Assembly (NCBI GenBank): GCA_963575745.1 | Contig: CAUYUJ010018317.1 | Coordinates: 131,777-195,776 of the forward strand | From: Prorocentrum cordatum | Taxonomy: Eukaryota; Sar; Dinophyceae; Prorocentrales; Prorocentraceae | Length of the DNA: 64,000 nucleotides | Reading direction: 5' to 3' | In this document: positions 22,025 through 32,580 of the stretch, in pieces | Position numbering within the stretch: position 1 is the first letter of the stretch | Layout of the letters: every line of letters starts with the position of its first letter | Notes under the pieces: generated by a model | Seen by the model: the letters and a program-made list of their open reading frames with translations, nothing else | Database searches by the model: none | Told to the model about the DNA's origin: nothing | Made by a program: the position numbers and the translations under genes

Positions 22025-22520
22025 ACTGGTCCCTTGGTCGCTGGACCTCCCAGGACCCCACGCAAGTGCAGAACATGTCGCAATTCGAGATCTGCGTAGC
22101 CCCGCACAACGCAGGACCCCCTCGGAGCCAACGAAAATAACAACCATTGCATAGTTCGCCGCCCCAAGTGACGGCCAGGTCCCGTTCTGATCTGCGTAAG
22201 GCGTCTCTACGCTGGAACCTCAAGAACCCTCGAAAGTGGAGACAGTTCCGCAATTCGCAGCCACCAGAAGGCGAGGTGCCAATTCTGATCTGCGTAGGAC
22301 GTGACTACGCTGGACCCCACAGGAGCACACGATAGTGGCGGCTGTCCCGCAGTTCACAGTTCCCCCAGAGACGTGCGAGGTCTAGCTGCGACGCCTTTTC
22401 AAACCGCGCTACGCTGTACCCCCAGAAGCCCACGAACGTGACGACAGTTTCATAGTTGCCAGCGAAGCTACGCAAGTCAGAACGGGACCTCGCCATCCTC
22501 GGGGGCGGCCATTCCTTTCG
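22025..22520 (+). repeat. Diverged array of the 102-bp satellite family
   Basis: About five degenerate units carry landmarks of the big satellite at 48.6-55.2 kb: CCTCGAAAGTGGAGACAGTT, CGCAATTCGCAGCCACCAGA, GGCGAGGTGCC and CTGATCTGCGTAGG. Divergence is far higher than within the large arrays. Confidence 0.7.
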
Positions 22521-23160
22521 TGGGCTCCTGGGGGGGCCCCAGCGCAGTGAGATCCAGCGGTTCTCTCCCCTCGTGCCACGCGCGAGCCTCGTCAGCTTTC
22601 GCAATATGTAGTGTCCCCTGCCATGTCCTGGGCAGTGACAGTTTGGCCCATTGTTCTGATCACTCGTTGCAGATGGGTTGGGTACGTCGCAGGGTCAGTT
22701 GGCAGGCACTGGCGCAGGTCTAGGCACGTTGGACGAATTTGCTGGACGCAAACGCCGCAGCTGCCGATGTGCTCGTGGTTCGCAGCCACCAGTGCTTCTG
22801 TTGCAGAGCAGAAGGGGAGAGAACATGGAGGACATGCCACGAACAAGTAGCGACTCGAATCCACGCGCGCGCGAAGCGCGCGCGCGTGGTTCTAGTACAG
22901 ATGCGCATGTGTATATAGATACTGAATACATATGACATAGGCGTTTTGTAGATAGGTAAATGTATACGTATATATTTGTACGTCGACGCATGTACATCGA
23001 CAGTCTTCACATGCACCTGCATGTACATATCGTCGGAGTCCTGGGCTCCTCGTTCGCCCCCAGAAGCACCAGTCGGCGGCCGCCGCCCGCCCGCCCGCCG
23101 CCTGCCGCAGGCGGCGCCCCCTCCCCCCCCCCCAGTGATGACTCGTATGCCTGACCATTC
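22521..23160. other. Spacer with a perfect CG hairpin
   Basis: No gene is supported. A 13-bp perfect stem with a 3-nt loop (CCACGCGCGCGCG, AAG, then its complement) lies at 22861-22889. A GCC-rich and C-run stretch follows at about 23070-23135. Confidence 0.5.
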
Positions 23161-23165
23161 TCGCA

Positions 23166-23370
23166 GGCCTGGAAGTTGACACCAACACCAACAGCGGCGG
23201 TGTGCTTCCATCGAGGGAAGAAGATTCCGATCTCGGTGATGGCGGTAATATTCTGGCTTCCAAGGTGGCCGAAAGATTGCCACCAACACCGAAATCGAGG
23301 ATCGTCTTCCCCCGGTGGAGGCAACCCCCTGTGTTGGTGTTGGTGCCAATTCCCAGGCCTCCAACATTCT
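23166..23370. repeat. Large imperfect foldback element
   Basis: GGCCTGGAAGTTGACACCAA near the left end mirrors the right end (TTGGTGCCAATTCCCAGGCC read on the other strand). Matching continues inwards through ACCAACACCAACA, TCGAGGGAAGA and TTCCAAGGTGGCC, so arms of about 100 bp meet almost without a spacer. Confidence 0.7.
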
Positions 23371-23549
23371 GTCGCCTCGGCCCCCGAATCGGAGCGTAGC
23401 CTGCGGGAGGCCCATCGGGGCACCGGCACACCACCGTTTGGCGGCTCTCTCGTCGAGCTCCAGCTGCTGGAGCGGGCCTCGACCCCTCCGGAGGGCGAAG
23501 ACACTGCCAAAACGGTGAGGGGAGCGCCTGCTGACCCCTCCCCGCGCCC

Positions 23550-23610
23550 CGAGGAGGAGGAGGAGGAGGAGGAGGAGGAGGAGGAGGAGGAGGAGGAGGA
23601 GGAGGGCCTG
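23550..23610 (+). repeat. GGA microsatellite
   Basis: (GAG)n of about 50 bp next to a 14-base C run. Confidence 0.9.
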
Positions 23611-23800
23611 CCCCCCCCCCCCCCCCGACACCGCGCCCGCGCGCGCCCCCGAGGCCGGGGCGGCCTCGCCGCCGCGGGGCGCCTCGCCGGGAGCGTCGCC
23701 GCCGGGCGCGCCGGCGCGGGGCGCGCCGCGCCGCCGCCGCGACAGGGGCGGGGGCGGCCAGGGCCTCGGAGCCCTCCCAGACAGGGTCGCCTCGGGTAAC

Positions 23801-23965
23801 TGAAGGGGCCCCAGGACACACAAACAAATACACACAAGTCAAAAGATTCCCCCTATTTTCCCATATATTCTGGGTCTTTCTGTCTTCCCCCCCACTTCCC
23901 ATATGTTCCTATATTTTCTGGGGGGTCGACGATTCATTGTGTCTGTGTGTTTCTTTTCCTCCTGA
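23801..23965 (-). mobile_element. 165-bp short element, copy D
   Basis: Exactly 165 bp in reverse orientation (TGAAGGGGCC to CCTCCTGA on the plus strand). It is flanked by perfect GTAAC repeats at 23796-23800 and 23966-23970. Confidence 0.8.
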
Positions 23966-23970
23966 GTAAC

Positions 23971-24581
23971 AAAAGTCCGGTCGGGAGGTTTGGGGCCATA
24001 TTCGGCCGCGGGGGCCCTCGCCGGGCCTCGGGACCGTGCAAGTGCGACGCGGCATGAGACGCCAGTGCCGGGGGAGCCGGTCGGGACTTCCAGGGGCCCC
24101 GCGTTGGAAAAATCAGGGCGTCGCATGTCTGGGCCTGCGAGCGGGGCGTTGGCAAGCGGGGCGGTGGCTGAGGGGCCACTTCAAGCGAGAACGGGGCGGC
24201 GGGGCGTTTGCCTCGCCCTAGTGCGTGATACATCGGGGCGACAAAATCGTGGACACTTCATCATAGCTCTTGGCGGGGGTTTTACCTCCTATGTGTGCGC
24301 GGCAAGTCAGTTGTTTGAAAGCAACATTGACAACGCACCCTTCGCTACCGGCCCGTTTACGAACGCCACGTGTGCAGGGGCTTGGAGGACGCTGAAGGAA
24401 GGACCGCTTTTCGGCGGCGAGCGAGGGGGGGAGGTGAGAAGGAGGAGGCCTTCTCAGACGGCGGCGGGGCTTTGCAGCAACCCTCCGGCCTTCCAGGAAG
24501 TTGTCTGGGTCTTCGGGGAAGGACTCGACGCAGGTGGTGTTGACTGCCCACTCCCCAGAGTCAGGGTGGGGTCTAGGGTTG
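23971..24581. other. GC-rich stretch, no supported gene
   Basis: Weakly protein-like frames exist on both strands, but none shows a recognisable domain. Confidence 0.35.
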
Positions 24582-24730
24582 AGTCGGGCCTGTCCCTCTA
24601 CAGGAAGAATACAAACATGGTCATAGTCTGGGGACGATTTTTCTAGCATGCTTGAACTATGTTTGAGTATTGTTTGAGTCGTTTTTAATCTGTCGTCCAA
24701 AATCCGCATGTAGGGGGACATGCTCGAACT
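24582..24730 (+). mobile_element. AGTCGGGC inverted-repeat element, copy 1
   Basis: The left end AGTCGGGCCTGTCCCTCTAC mirrors the right end GTAGGGGGACATGCTCGAACT. The interior shares GTCTGGGGACGATTTTT and CAAAATCCGC with copies at 29812-29994 and 59724-59884. Confidence 0.65.
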
Positions 24731-25042
24731 AAGTCGAGGGTCACCTGTAAGGTTTGCGGGGGGTCAGCTCCTCGGGCCCTCGCGGATAGGTTTCTGCAGA
24801 CGCCGTGTCACCAAGGTTTGCTCCACGGGGTCCCGATGATCCCGCGAGCCCCAGTTATTGATGGTCACCTGCCCCACCAGTCCCACATGCTTGGGTGCAG
24901 CCGAGAGTGGGGCAGCACCGTGTGGTTTGGTTGTGGTTGTACCGCGCGCCCGAGTCAGCGGAGACTACGGGAGGATACAGCTTTGCAAGGTTGCCGAGGG
25001 GCAGCCGCCTGGAAGTTGTTTCGAGACCAAGCAGCAAAGAAA

Positions 25043-25400
25043 TTACTGAAGTGATGTACAGACATGGCTGAGCCAGGAGTGAATAAACAAAGGCATCACG
25101 ACGAAGACCAGCAGCGCTGCGCACAGCAGCAAGCACGCAACAGGCAGCACCGCAACGACCGCAGCGACTGCGACCAGCAAAACGTGAACACGATGACCGC
25201 AATGCGCAGCATCACGCGTAGCATCGCCAGCATCAGCAAGGGCGCGCGCTTCCAGCATCGTCTTCTTAGCCACTTCCTCCAGGGATGCCTTTGTAGGGTA
25301 CGCAACTACGGGGTTGTAGTCCTTCTTGAGGGCGTTGCGCTCATCAAAGCCCACTGAAAGTGGGCCACCGCGGACAGCCCCCTTGGGGGGAGGACTACAC
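25043..25400 (-). CDS. Candidate exon with a membrane segment
   Basis: Read on the minus strand, the frame gives FDERNALKKDYNPVVAYPTK, ASLEEVAKKTMLEARALAD and then a long hydrophobic run (VLLVAVAAVVAVLPVACLLL and beyond). It stops at 25043-25045. A charged helix-like stretch followed by about 40 hydrophobic residues would suit a tail-anchored or C-terminal two-helix membrane protein. Upstream the frame runs into a TA/GA microsatellite, so any real start or acceptor lies between about 25340 and 25430. No family is recognised, and chance openness cannot be excluded. Confidence 0.3.
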
Positions 25401-25440
25401 GGCGAGGCCAGCCCATCACGCACTCGTGATCTAATCGGAA

Positions 25441-25500
25441 TCTCTATATATGTAGAGAGAGAGAGAGAGAGAGAAACAGAGATATGTATATACACCTTGC
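25441..25500 (+). repeat. TA and GA microsatellite
   Basis: Short (TA)n, then (GA)n. Confidence 0.85.
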
Positions 25501-26140
25501 GGTATTCGTAGTTGATATATGCATCCTGCAGCTGTTCTGGCAATGGTTCGCAGTCGTGGCCAGGTCACTCATGCGGGCGCTGCGGCCATGCCGCGCCGCC
25601 CAGCCCACGCGGCGCATCACGGCGCGCCGCCTCGGCCTGAGAGGGCCCGCCGCCTCCCCGCAGCTGGCCGTCTTGGCCTGCGTGAGGTCGCGGGTGCCGA
25701 GGCCACGGGCGCTGCTGCCTGGCACCACGGCGCGGTCTGACACCGTCCTCGTCCTCCTCTTGCGCGTTGTCTCCCTTTCGCCTCTTCCTCCCTCCTCTCC
25801 AAAATAGCGCTGGAACGCCCCCCCCCCCCCCCAAAAAAAAAGGTGCCAGGCCTGGCCGGCCGCCTTCCTGCGGGACCCCCCCCCCCCCGCCCCGCGGGGA
25901 CCCCGCGCTCGCGGACGCCGGCGCGTGCCAGGCGAGGTGCCAGGCCTGGCCGGCCGCCTTCCCGCGGGACCCCCCCCCGCCCGCCCCTCCTGGCGGAGTC
26001 GGGGAGGCCCCGCGCTCGTGGACGCCCCGCGCGCTCGCTCCGCCCTCCCTCTGGGGCCGCTTCAGCCACGGCCGGGCACCTCCTCCCGGCTCATTTTGCC
26101 CGCCTCCCGCTCGCCGCTTGCCGCCGCCGGCGCCCCAAGG
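25501..26140. other. GC-rich spacer with a local duplication
   Basis: CCAGGCCTGGCCGGCCGCCT occurs twice (about 25847 and 25940), each followed by CGGGACCCCCCCC. Poly-C runs are frequent. No gene is seen. Confidence 0.45.
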
Positions 26141-26276
26141 CCAGCCACAACTGGGGGAGCGGTGGTCCTTACCCCCCTGGGGGGACCCATCGATTTCGAC
26201 ATCCCTCTCGAGAGATCGTTGATGCGATGGGTTCCCCCAGGGGGGTAAGGGCCACAGCTCCCCCAGTTGTGGCTGG
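26141..26276. repeat. 136-bp near-perfect palindrome
   Basis: CCAGCCACAACTGGGGGAGC (26141) mirrors GCTCCCCCAGTTGTGGCTGG (to 26276). Pairing continues with few mismatches through TTACCCCCCTGGGGG to a central CTCTCGAGAG (26205-26214). There is almost no loop, so it would extrude as a cruciform or transcribe into a long hairpin. Confidence 0.85.
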
Positions 26277-26408
26277 TCGGCTCCCGCCCCTCCACCTCCC
26301 GACTCGGGCCCTGGCCCGCTCGCGCCGCCCTCGTGGGGCCGGGCCGTCGGACCGCCGGCGCGCGCTCCGCTCCGCTGCAGGGCCGAGTCTAGTCCGATCG
26401 GTCCTTGG

Positions 26409-26531
26409 TATCGCTCGGACGTGTGCATTTTTTCCTTCGGCGAGGACCATCGAGGAGCATCCTTGATCACTTCGCGAAAAAACCACGCACGAAACCGAAA
26501 AAAAACACGGGAAATGGACGTCCGAGCGATG
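26409..26531 (+). mobile_element. 122-bp inverted-repeat element, copy 4
   Basis: Ends TATCGCTCGGACGT and ACGTCCGAGCGATG, 123 bp. The interior is nearly identical to the other copies. Confidence 0.75.
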
Positions 26532-27164
26532 GCCAGGGTCAGGCCTGGTCGATGCTGGGCGGCCCGAGCCGACTCCACGCCGACGCTGCGTCGGTGCGGT
26601 GCGTCCCGATGCTCGCACGGGCGCTGCTGCGCATCCCAGCGCGGCCGACCTCCGCTCCGACCTCGACCCCGTGCCGGTGCGGGCCGATCCGATGTGCGTT
26701 CCGACCCGACCCCATCGCCCGATTCGACGTTGGTGGATCCTGCATCCTGCCCGATCGCCCACGCCAGAGGCCCCCGGAGATCCCGGAGGCCCAAAAGCTT
26801 GGGCGTCGCTCAGCGGGGGGCGGTGACTGCGGGGGAGGAGGAGGAGGAGGAGGAGGAGGAGGAGGAGGAGGAGGAGGAGGAGGAGGAGGAGGAGGAGGAG
26901 GAGGAGGAGGAGGAGGAGGAGGAGGAGGAGGAGGAGGAGGAGGAGGAGGAGGAGGAGGAGGAGGAGGAGGGGGCGGAGAAGGGTGCACACCTCGGGCCCT
27001 GCAAGCCCCCTCTTGGGCCCTACAGGGACCTTGAGGGGCCCTACGGGGCCCCTTTCCTGCGGCCCTCGCTGCCCCCCGCTCCATCGCCCCCCCATTGGCC
27101 CAGTACCCACTTCTGGAGCCCAAGATCCCCATCTGCTGTCACGCCCTCCTGCTTCCATGATCGA
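26532..27164. repeat. GC-rich spacer with a long GGA array
   Basis: A near-pure (GGA)n array of about 135 bp lies at 26834-26971. Flanking sequence shows no supported gene. Confidence 0.85.
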
Positions 27165-27370
27165 GTGGCTCCACCTCTTCCGTCCCCACTCCAGGGGCCG
27201 GGCGGACACCCAGTCTACTCTCAACGCCTTCCTACTTCATGTGTTTCTACCTGCTTTCGACGCCTTCATGCTTTCAACGCCTTCCTACTTCACATGGTTC
27301 TACGCCTTCCGCCTTCCTACTTCATATGTTTCTTTCATACTCCATACTTCCAACGCCTTCCTACGTTCGA
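27165..27370 (+). repeat. CGCCTTCCTACTTCATG repeat, copy 2
   Basis: AACGCCTTCCTACTTCATG and variants recur five or more times. The block is homologous in order to 11245-11390. Confidence 0.6.
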
Positions 27371-27830
27371 CGGGCAGGCGACGCCCACGAGGCGGGGCCC
27401 CCGAGCGCCCGCAGAGCCCGGAGCCTCTCCGCCCGCCTCGGCCCTCGCGGCGCCGCCGCCCGCCGCGGGCGGCGCTCGCCGCTCGCCGCTCGCTGCCGGT
27501 CGCCGCTCGCCGCTCGCCGCCGCCGCTCGCCCCTCGCCCTCTTGCGGGCGGGCCGAGGCCGCTCCCCTCCCTGCGGGCGGCGGCCTCCTCCTCGCCTCCG
27601 CCCTCTCCTCGCCGCCTCCCCCTCTTCGCCTCCGCCTCCTCATCCGCCCCCTCGCCTCGCCTCCTCCCTCGCCTCGCCTCCGCCCCCTCGCCTCCGACCC
27701 CTCCTCCGCCCTCACCTCGCCTCCGCCCCCTCCTCCGTCTCTTGCTCCTCCTCCTCCTCCTCCTCCTCCTCCTCCTCCTCCTCCTCCTCCTCCTCCTCCT
27801 CCTCCTCCTCCTCCTCCTCCTCCCAGGTCA
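27371..27830 (+). repeat. GCC/CTC-rich low-complexity and CTC array
   Basis: Degenerate CGCCGCTCGC and CTCGCCTCCGCC motifs grade into a pure (CTC)n array (about 27742-27822). Confidence 0.85.
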
Positions 27831-28042
27831 TCTGCTGACAGTATGACTCGTTTCGCAGTCGGGTTCGGGCATTGCGTTGCCCCCGCGCCCTCATGTCAGG
27901 CTGCGGCTCAATTCATAGGAAAGGTGTTGCGGTCGTCTCCTGATGCGTAAAGAACGAAGCCATGTTCCGTGGGGCTGGCACGAATACGGTCTTCGAGGAA
28001 GGTAGCTTCGCGGTGTTAGCCAGTGTCCGCATTCTCGCCGCT

Positions 28043-28699
28043 CTACAGCGGCCCACTCTTCCGAAAGAGTTCCGGGGGCTCCAGGAAGCCAGACACTAAG
28101 TGCCATCCGATATGGTTCTTGATGTCCGTGCGGCAGATGTGGCTGCGTCCTTCCTCAAGCACCCTGGGCTTGCTCATCAAATCTTGAGCAGTGCCCAATG
28201 CTGGTGGAGTAAGCAAGTGTCGACCATGTCCAGCCAGGAGTTCCAGCTGGATTCCCAAGAGATTGGCGGCTTCGAGTTCGCCTTCCTCCCCGACCTCCCC
28301 AAGCCTGGCCCTGTTCACCAGGGTGTGGGTTCGGGCGCCTTGGAACCCAAGCACATCGGCTGCGAGGGCAAGGGGTCCGTTGCGCAGCTTGACATTGAGC
28401 CCGCCACCCGGCCCGAGAAGGAACCAGACATGCTGCCCCTCATTGCAGTCACCGACCCGGTCTGGGACGATGGCGGGGAGCTCTTCATCCTTGAGCCCTC
28501 GAGCAGGTGGAAGTCTGGGGCCACCTTGACAGGCTTGGACGCTGGCTGCCGACAGCGCCTGCTTCTCCATCACGGCCGACGGCAGGGAGCCCCGAGCGAA
28601 CCTCACCCACCACGGGCGGCTCGGCCGGGACGGCGGCGGCTGCTGAACCAGGCTGTCTCGTGAGGCGCGCTTCGGCACCCCGGGAGCCCCCCACACCAT
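28043..28699 (-). other. Open region on both strands, unrecognised coding candidate
   Basis: Plus (28100-28663) and minus (28043-28699) frames are both open and both look moderately protein-like. The minus frame includes VGDCNEGQHVWFLLGPGGGL and IKNHIGWHLVSGFLEPPELF. The plus frame includes EFQLDSQEIGGFEFAFLPDL. Neither shows a domain I know. At most one is likely to be real; I list the minus strand only because its frame is longer. Confidence 0.25.
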
Positions 28700-28819
28700 C
28701 GACGAGGTGGCGGGGCGCGGGCGGAGGGCCAGCAGTCGAGCTTATCTCGGTGGCGGGGAGCGGGTGTTCTGCCTGGGCGGGAAGAGAGCAAGTTGAGTTG
28801 TTACCCTCTTTTCTCCTCG

Positions 28820-29581
28820 TCGTGTTTGCCATCTTCCTCCCCCTCCTCCTCCCCCTCCTCCTCCTCCTCTCCCTCCTTCTCCTCTTGCCTTTTGTTTGTG
28901 GTTACCTGTCCCTTTCAATGCCGAGCATGTTGCTTCGAACTTGATGCGCATTCGCTTAGACATGTATTGCAGCACGCCAGATTCGCATGCTTTCTGCTGC
29001 TCTTTCAGAATGTACATCGTATTCGCATGTCGCTTGGAGGTGGGAACTATGCCACGGTATCGAAATCGGGTCGGGCTGGCGATTTTGCCGTCTTCTGTGG
29101 TGGGTGCTCCTCGTCCCCTTGCGGTGTGTTATCCTCCTCTCCATCCCTCCCGCTCCTCCTCCTCCTCCTCCTCCTCCTCCTCCTCCTCCTCCTCCTCCTC
29201 CTCCTCCTCATCCTCATCCTCATCCTCATCCTTCTCCTCCTCGTCCTCCTCCTCCTCCTCCTATCCCTTTCCTGGGTTGCCCCCTCGGTCCTCGGTTCTC
29301 CCCTCGGGGCCTCCTGAGGCCGAGCCGCCAGGGTTTTGCACCCACCCTTCGGCGGCGTCGCGGACGGGGCACGCCCGTGCGGCTGCGGCGAGGGACCGTG
29401 GCGCGCGCTGCGGCGAGGAACGCCTGCGGGGGGCCATCTAATCAGAGAGGCTCGGAGGGGCCAGAGAGGCCTCCTCCTCCTCACACTCCTCTTCCTCCTC
29501 CTCCTCCGTGCCTTCCTCCTCCTTACCCTCCTCTTCCTCCTCCTCCTCCGTGCCTTCCTCCTCCTTCTCTCTCCTTCCTCC

Positions 29582-29613
<32 letters not shown>

Positions 29614-29620
29614 TCCTCCC
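28820..29620 (+). repeat. Series of CTC arrays
   Basis: CTC tracts lie at about 28830-28890, 29145-29262 (with CTCATC) and 29468-29612. The last contains a duplicated segment, CTCCTCCTCCGTGCCTTCCT, at about 29498 and 29540. Confidence 0.85.
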
Positions 29621-29811
29621 GCCCTCTTTCCCCCCCCCCCCCTTCCCTTCTCCCCCCCCCCCCCCCGCCCCTCTCCCGGTGAGGCGCCGCGCCCCCGTCC
29701 CGGACGCGCTCGCCGTCCCCGGCGACCGTCGTGACGGCCGCCTCCCCGCGAGGCGCCCTCGGGCCTCGGGCGGGGCGGGGTCGTCCCCCCTCGTCGTCTT
29801 CGCCTCGTCTT

Positions 29812-29994
29812 GGCTTGGGTGCACGCCCCTCTGCAGGAGGAAGGTTCAAGGATGTTTGTTTTTTATAATAAATAATCGGAAAAAAAGTCTGGGGACGATG
29901 TTTGGGGATCTGTTTGACTATGTCTGACTGTTTTTGGCGGCGTGTAACTTTCCTCCCAGAAGCCGCCTGCAGGAGGGCACGCCCGACCCGAGCC
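29812..29994 (+). mobile_element. AGTCGGGC inverted-repeat element, copy 2
   Basis: The left end GGCTTGGGTGCACGCCCCTC mirrors the right end GAGGGCACGCCCGACCCGAG. The interior has GTCTGGGGACGATGTTT. This is the longest and most diverged copy. Confidence 0.55.
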
Positions 29995-30937
29995 TCGTCT
30001 CCTCCCTCCGGGGGAAGGGGCTCCGCGTGCGCACCGCCGGCGGGCGGAGCCCCCACCGTGCTCTCTCTCTCGCGGACTCGGGCAGGTTGGCCCAGAGGGG
30101 GGCGCAGGAGGGGGGGGGGCGGGCCAGGCGGGCCGGACGAGAGGGGGGGGATTCGGGAAGGAAGGGGTTACCACCGAGGGGCCCACTCCTCGAGACCAGA
30201 GGGGGGCGCAGGAGGGGGGGGGGGGGCGGGCCAAGCGGGCAGGACGAGAGGGGGGGGCATTGGGAGAGGGGGGGGTTATACCACCGAGGGGCCCCCTCCT
30301 CGAGACAATGGCCGCCTCCGGCGTTGGGAGGCGCCGGGAGAAACAGCTGCGCGAGCTGGTTCCCAGACCCCCCTTGTGCTCTCCCCCCCTTCCGCTCGGC
30401 CCGAGCCAAGGGCGGCCCGCCATCCCGGGCAGGGGAGGGAGAGGAGGGGTGGTCTGCAGGTGGGAATGGGGTGTGGTACAGAGGGATGCGGTGCCAATCG
30501 TGGAAATGGAGATGTGGCCGACGATAGGTAGCATCGCCAGATTCAGCATTGGCACCACACCCGTGTATGCCACACCCCATTCAGCGACCTTCAGAAGGTG
30601 GAGAGGGGGAGGGGGGGCCTTCAAATCTGGACGGCCCCCACGAAAATCGCGACGGCCGGCTGACGGAAGGGTTCTGTAGACTGCTTGTGGCGCCCGCTGG
30701 GGCGCAGCAGGCCTGCGAACTCGAGGGTCCTTTGCCCCCCATCGCTGCCACTCGGCGCCCGCCCTTCGTTGCCCCCCGCGGCCCCTTGTCGTTGCCCCGC
30801 GCACGGTAAGGGATGCCGGGTCCCCGAGGTTGGGGCCCCGCTGCCCCCCCATCGCTGCCCCCCCCGCGCTGCCTGTGTAACGCTGCTTCGGCTTGCACTG
30901 CCGCAGGCGTACCATTCGGCCCCCACGGGGGCCGCTT
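29995..30937. other. G-rich spacer with a 104-bp tandem duplication
   Basis: AGAGGGGGGCGCAGGAGG recurs at 30094 and 30198, with the following segment also duplicated through ACCACCGAGGGGCCC. Homopolymer G and C runs are common. No gene is supported. Confidence 0.5.
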
Positions 30938-31835
30938 CCAGGGCCCCGGTGAGACAGACCCTGGAGCTCCCCAGGGGGCCGCGTCACAAAAGCCCCCAAA
31001 AAATGCTTGGCGAAGGACCCGACCGTATGCAGTTGTGAACACCGTGGTTGTATGCACAGCATTCGGAGGAGCTCCCTATTGGGGGCACGAAGCGTGCGAG
31101 GGGTGTGCCAAAAATTGTGCGGTGGGCGCACGCGGACACAGCCCCTGGAGCCTTGGGTGGCACCCCTTTTTGGGGCCACGAAACATGTGAGGGGTGTGCC
31201 GAAATAGGCAAGGTGGGCGCATGCGAACGCAGCCATTGGGGGCGACGGTGGAGCTCCGTACTGGCCACGGAGCAGGTGAGGGGTGTGCCCAAAATGGGTG
31301 CGGCGGGCGCATGCGAACGCAGACACCGGGGCCGTCGGTGGAGCCTCTATGGGGCCACGAAACGTGTGAAGAGTGCACCAAAATGGGCGCGGTGGGCGCA
31401 TGCGAACGCAGCCACTGGAGCCTTCGGTGGAGCTCCCTGTGGGGCCGCGAAACGCGCGAACGGCGTACCAAAATGGGCACGGTGCGCGCATGGGAACGTA
31501 GCCACTGGGGCCGTCTGTGGAGCTCCCTATGGGCCACGAAATGTGTGTTGCGGGGCGTGCAAACATTGATTCGGTGGGCGCATGCGACAGCCACTGGGGC
31601 CGTCTCTCCCTATGGGGCCACGAAACGTGTGTAAAGGTGTGCCAAAATGAGTGTGGTGCGCGCGTGTGAACGCAGCCACTGGCACCTTCGGTGGGGCTCC
31701 CTATGGAGGCAAGACTCGTGTGATGGGTGTGCTGACACGGGTGCGGTGGGCGCATGCGAACGCAGCTTTTGGGGCCGTTTGTGGGGTTCCTTGTGGGGCC
31801 ACGAGGAGCCCCTGCAGCCCACCGGCTCCCCGTCG
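30938..31835 (+). repeat. 90-bp satellite, block 1, with lead-in
   Basis: A lead-in (CGCTTCCAGGGCCCCGGTGA onward) is followed by about eight units of a 90-bp repeat with landmarks GCGCATGCGAACGCAGCCAC, GGTGGAGCTCC and GGGCCACGAAACGTGTG. The segment 30938-31600 is nearly identical to 32581-33240. Frames stay open because 90 is divisible by three. Confidence 0.85.
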
Positions 31836-32160
31836 GTCATGGCATAGCATGGCATAGCATGGCATAGCATAGCATAGCGCAGCATAGCATAGCGCAGCAA
31901 AGCATAGCATAGCATAGCGCAGCAGCATAGCATTGCATAGCACAGTATAGCATAGCATAGCATAGCGCAGCATAGCATATCATAGCATAGCCTAGTATAA
32001 CATAGCATAGCGCAGCACAGCATATCATAGCATAGCATAGCAGATCGCAGCATAGCATAGCATAGCATAGCGCAGCATAGCATAGCATAGCATAGCATAG
32101 CATAGCATAGCCTAGCGTAGCATAGCGCAGCCCAGCCTAGCATAGCATAGCCTAGCATAA
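31836..32160 (+). repeat. GCATAGCATA microsatellite
   Basis: Over 300 bp of (GCATA)n and (GCATAGC)n with occasional CCTAG and TATCA variants. Confidence 0.95.
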
Positions 32161-32204
32161 CATAGATGCATGTGTACATGTAGATGTAGATGCAGGTAGT
32201 ACGC

Positions 32205-32253
32205 TGTATTATTACTACTACTGCTACTGCTACTGCTACTGCTACTGTTACTG

Positions 32254-32326
<73 letters not shown>

Positions 32327-32380
32327 CACTAACACTACCACTACCACTACCACTACTATTTCTACTACTACTACTACTAT

Positions 32381-32423
<43 letters not shown>

Positions 32424-32428
32424 GCTGT

Positions 32429-32465
<37 letters not shown>

Positions 32466-32480
32466 GCTACTACTACTGCT
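32205..32480 (+). repeat. CTA/CTG triplet array ending at a gap
   Basis: (CTACTG)n passing into (CTA)n with CCACTA interruptions. It runs directly into the N gap, so its true length is unknown. Confidence 0.95.
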
Positions 32481-32580
32481 NNNNNNNNNNNNNNNNNNNN
32501 NNNNNNNNNNNNNNNNNNNNNNNNNNNNNNNNNNNNNNNNNNNNNNNNNNNNNNNNNNNNNNNNNNNNNNNNNNNNNNNN
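32481..32580. other. Assembly gap, 100 N
   Basis: Exactly 100 N bases, probably a scaffold placeholder of unknown true size. Confidence 0.95.

Noticed and set aside
26421-27950. 509-codon frame with poly-Glu and poly-Pro
   Set aside because: It spans GGA and CTC microsatellites and two mobile repeats with no domain.
31836-32160. GCATA array as a telomere or centromere repeat
   Set aside because: The motif does not match known telomere repeats (TTTAGGG class), and one array beside a triplet repeat is no evidence of a centromere.
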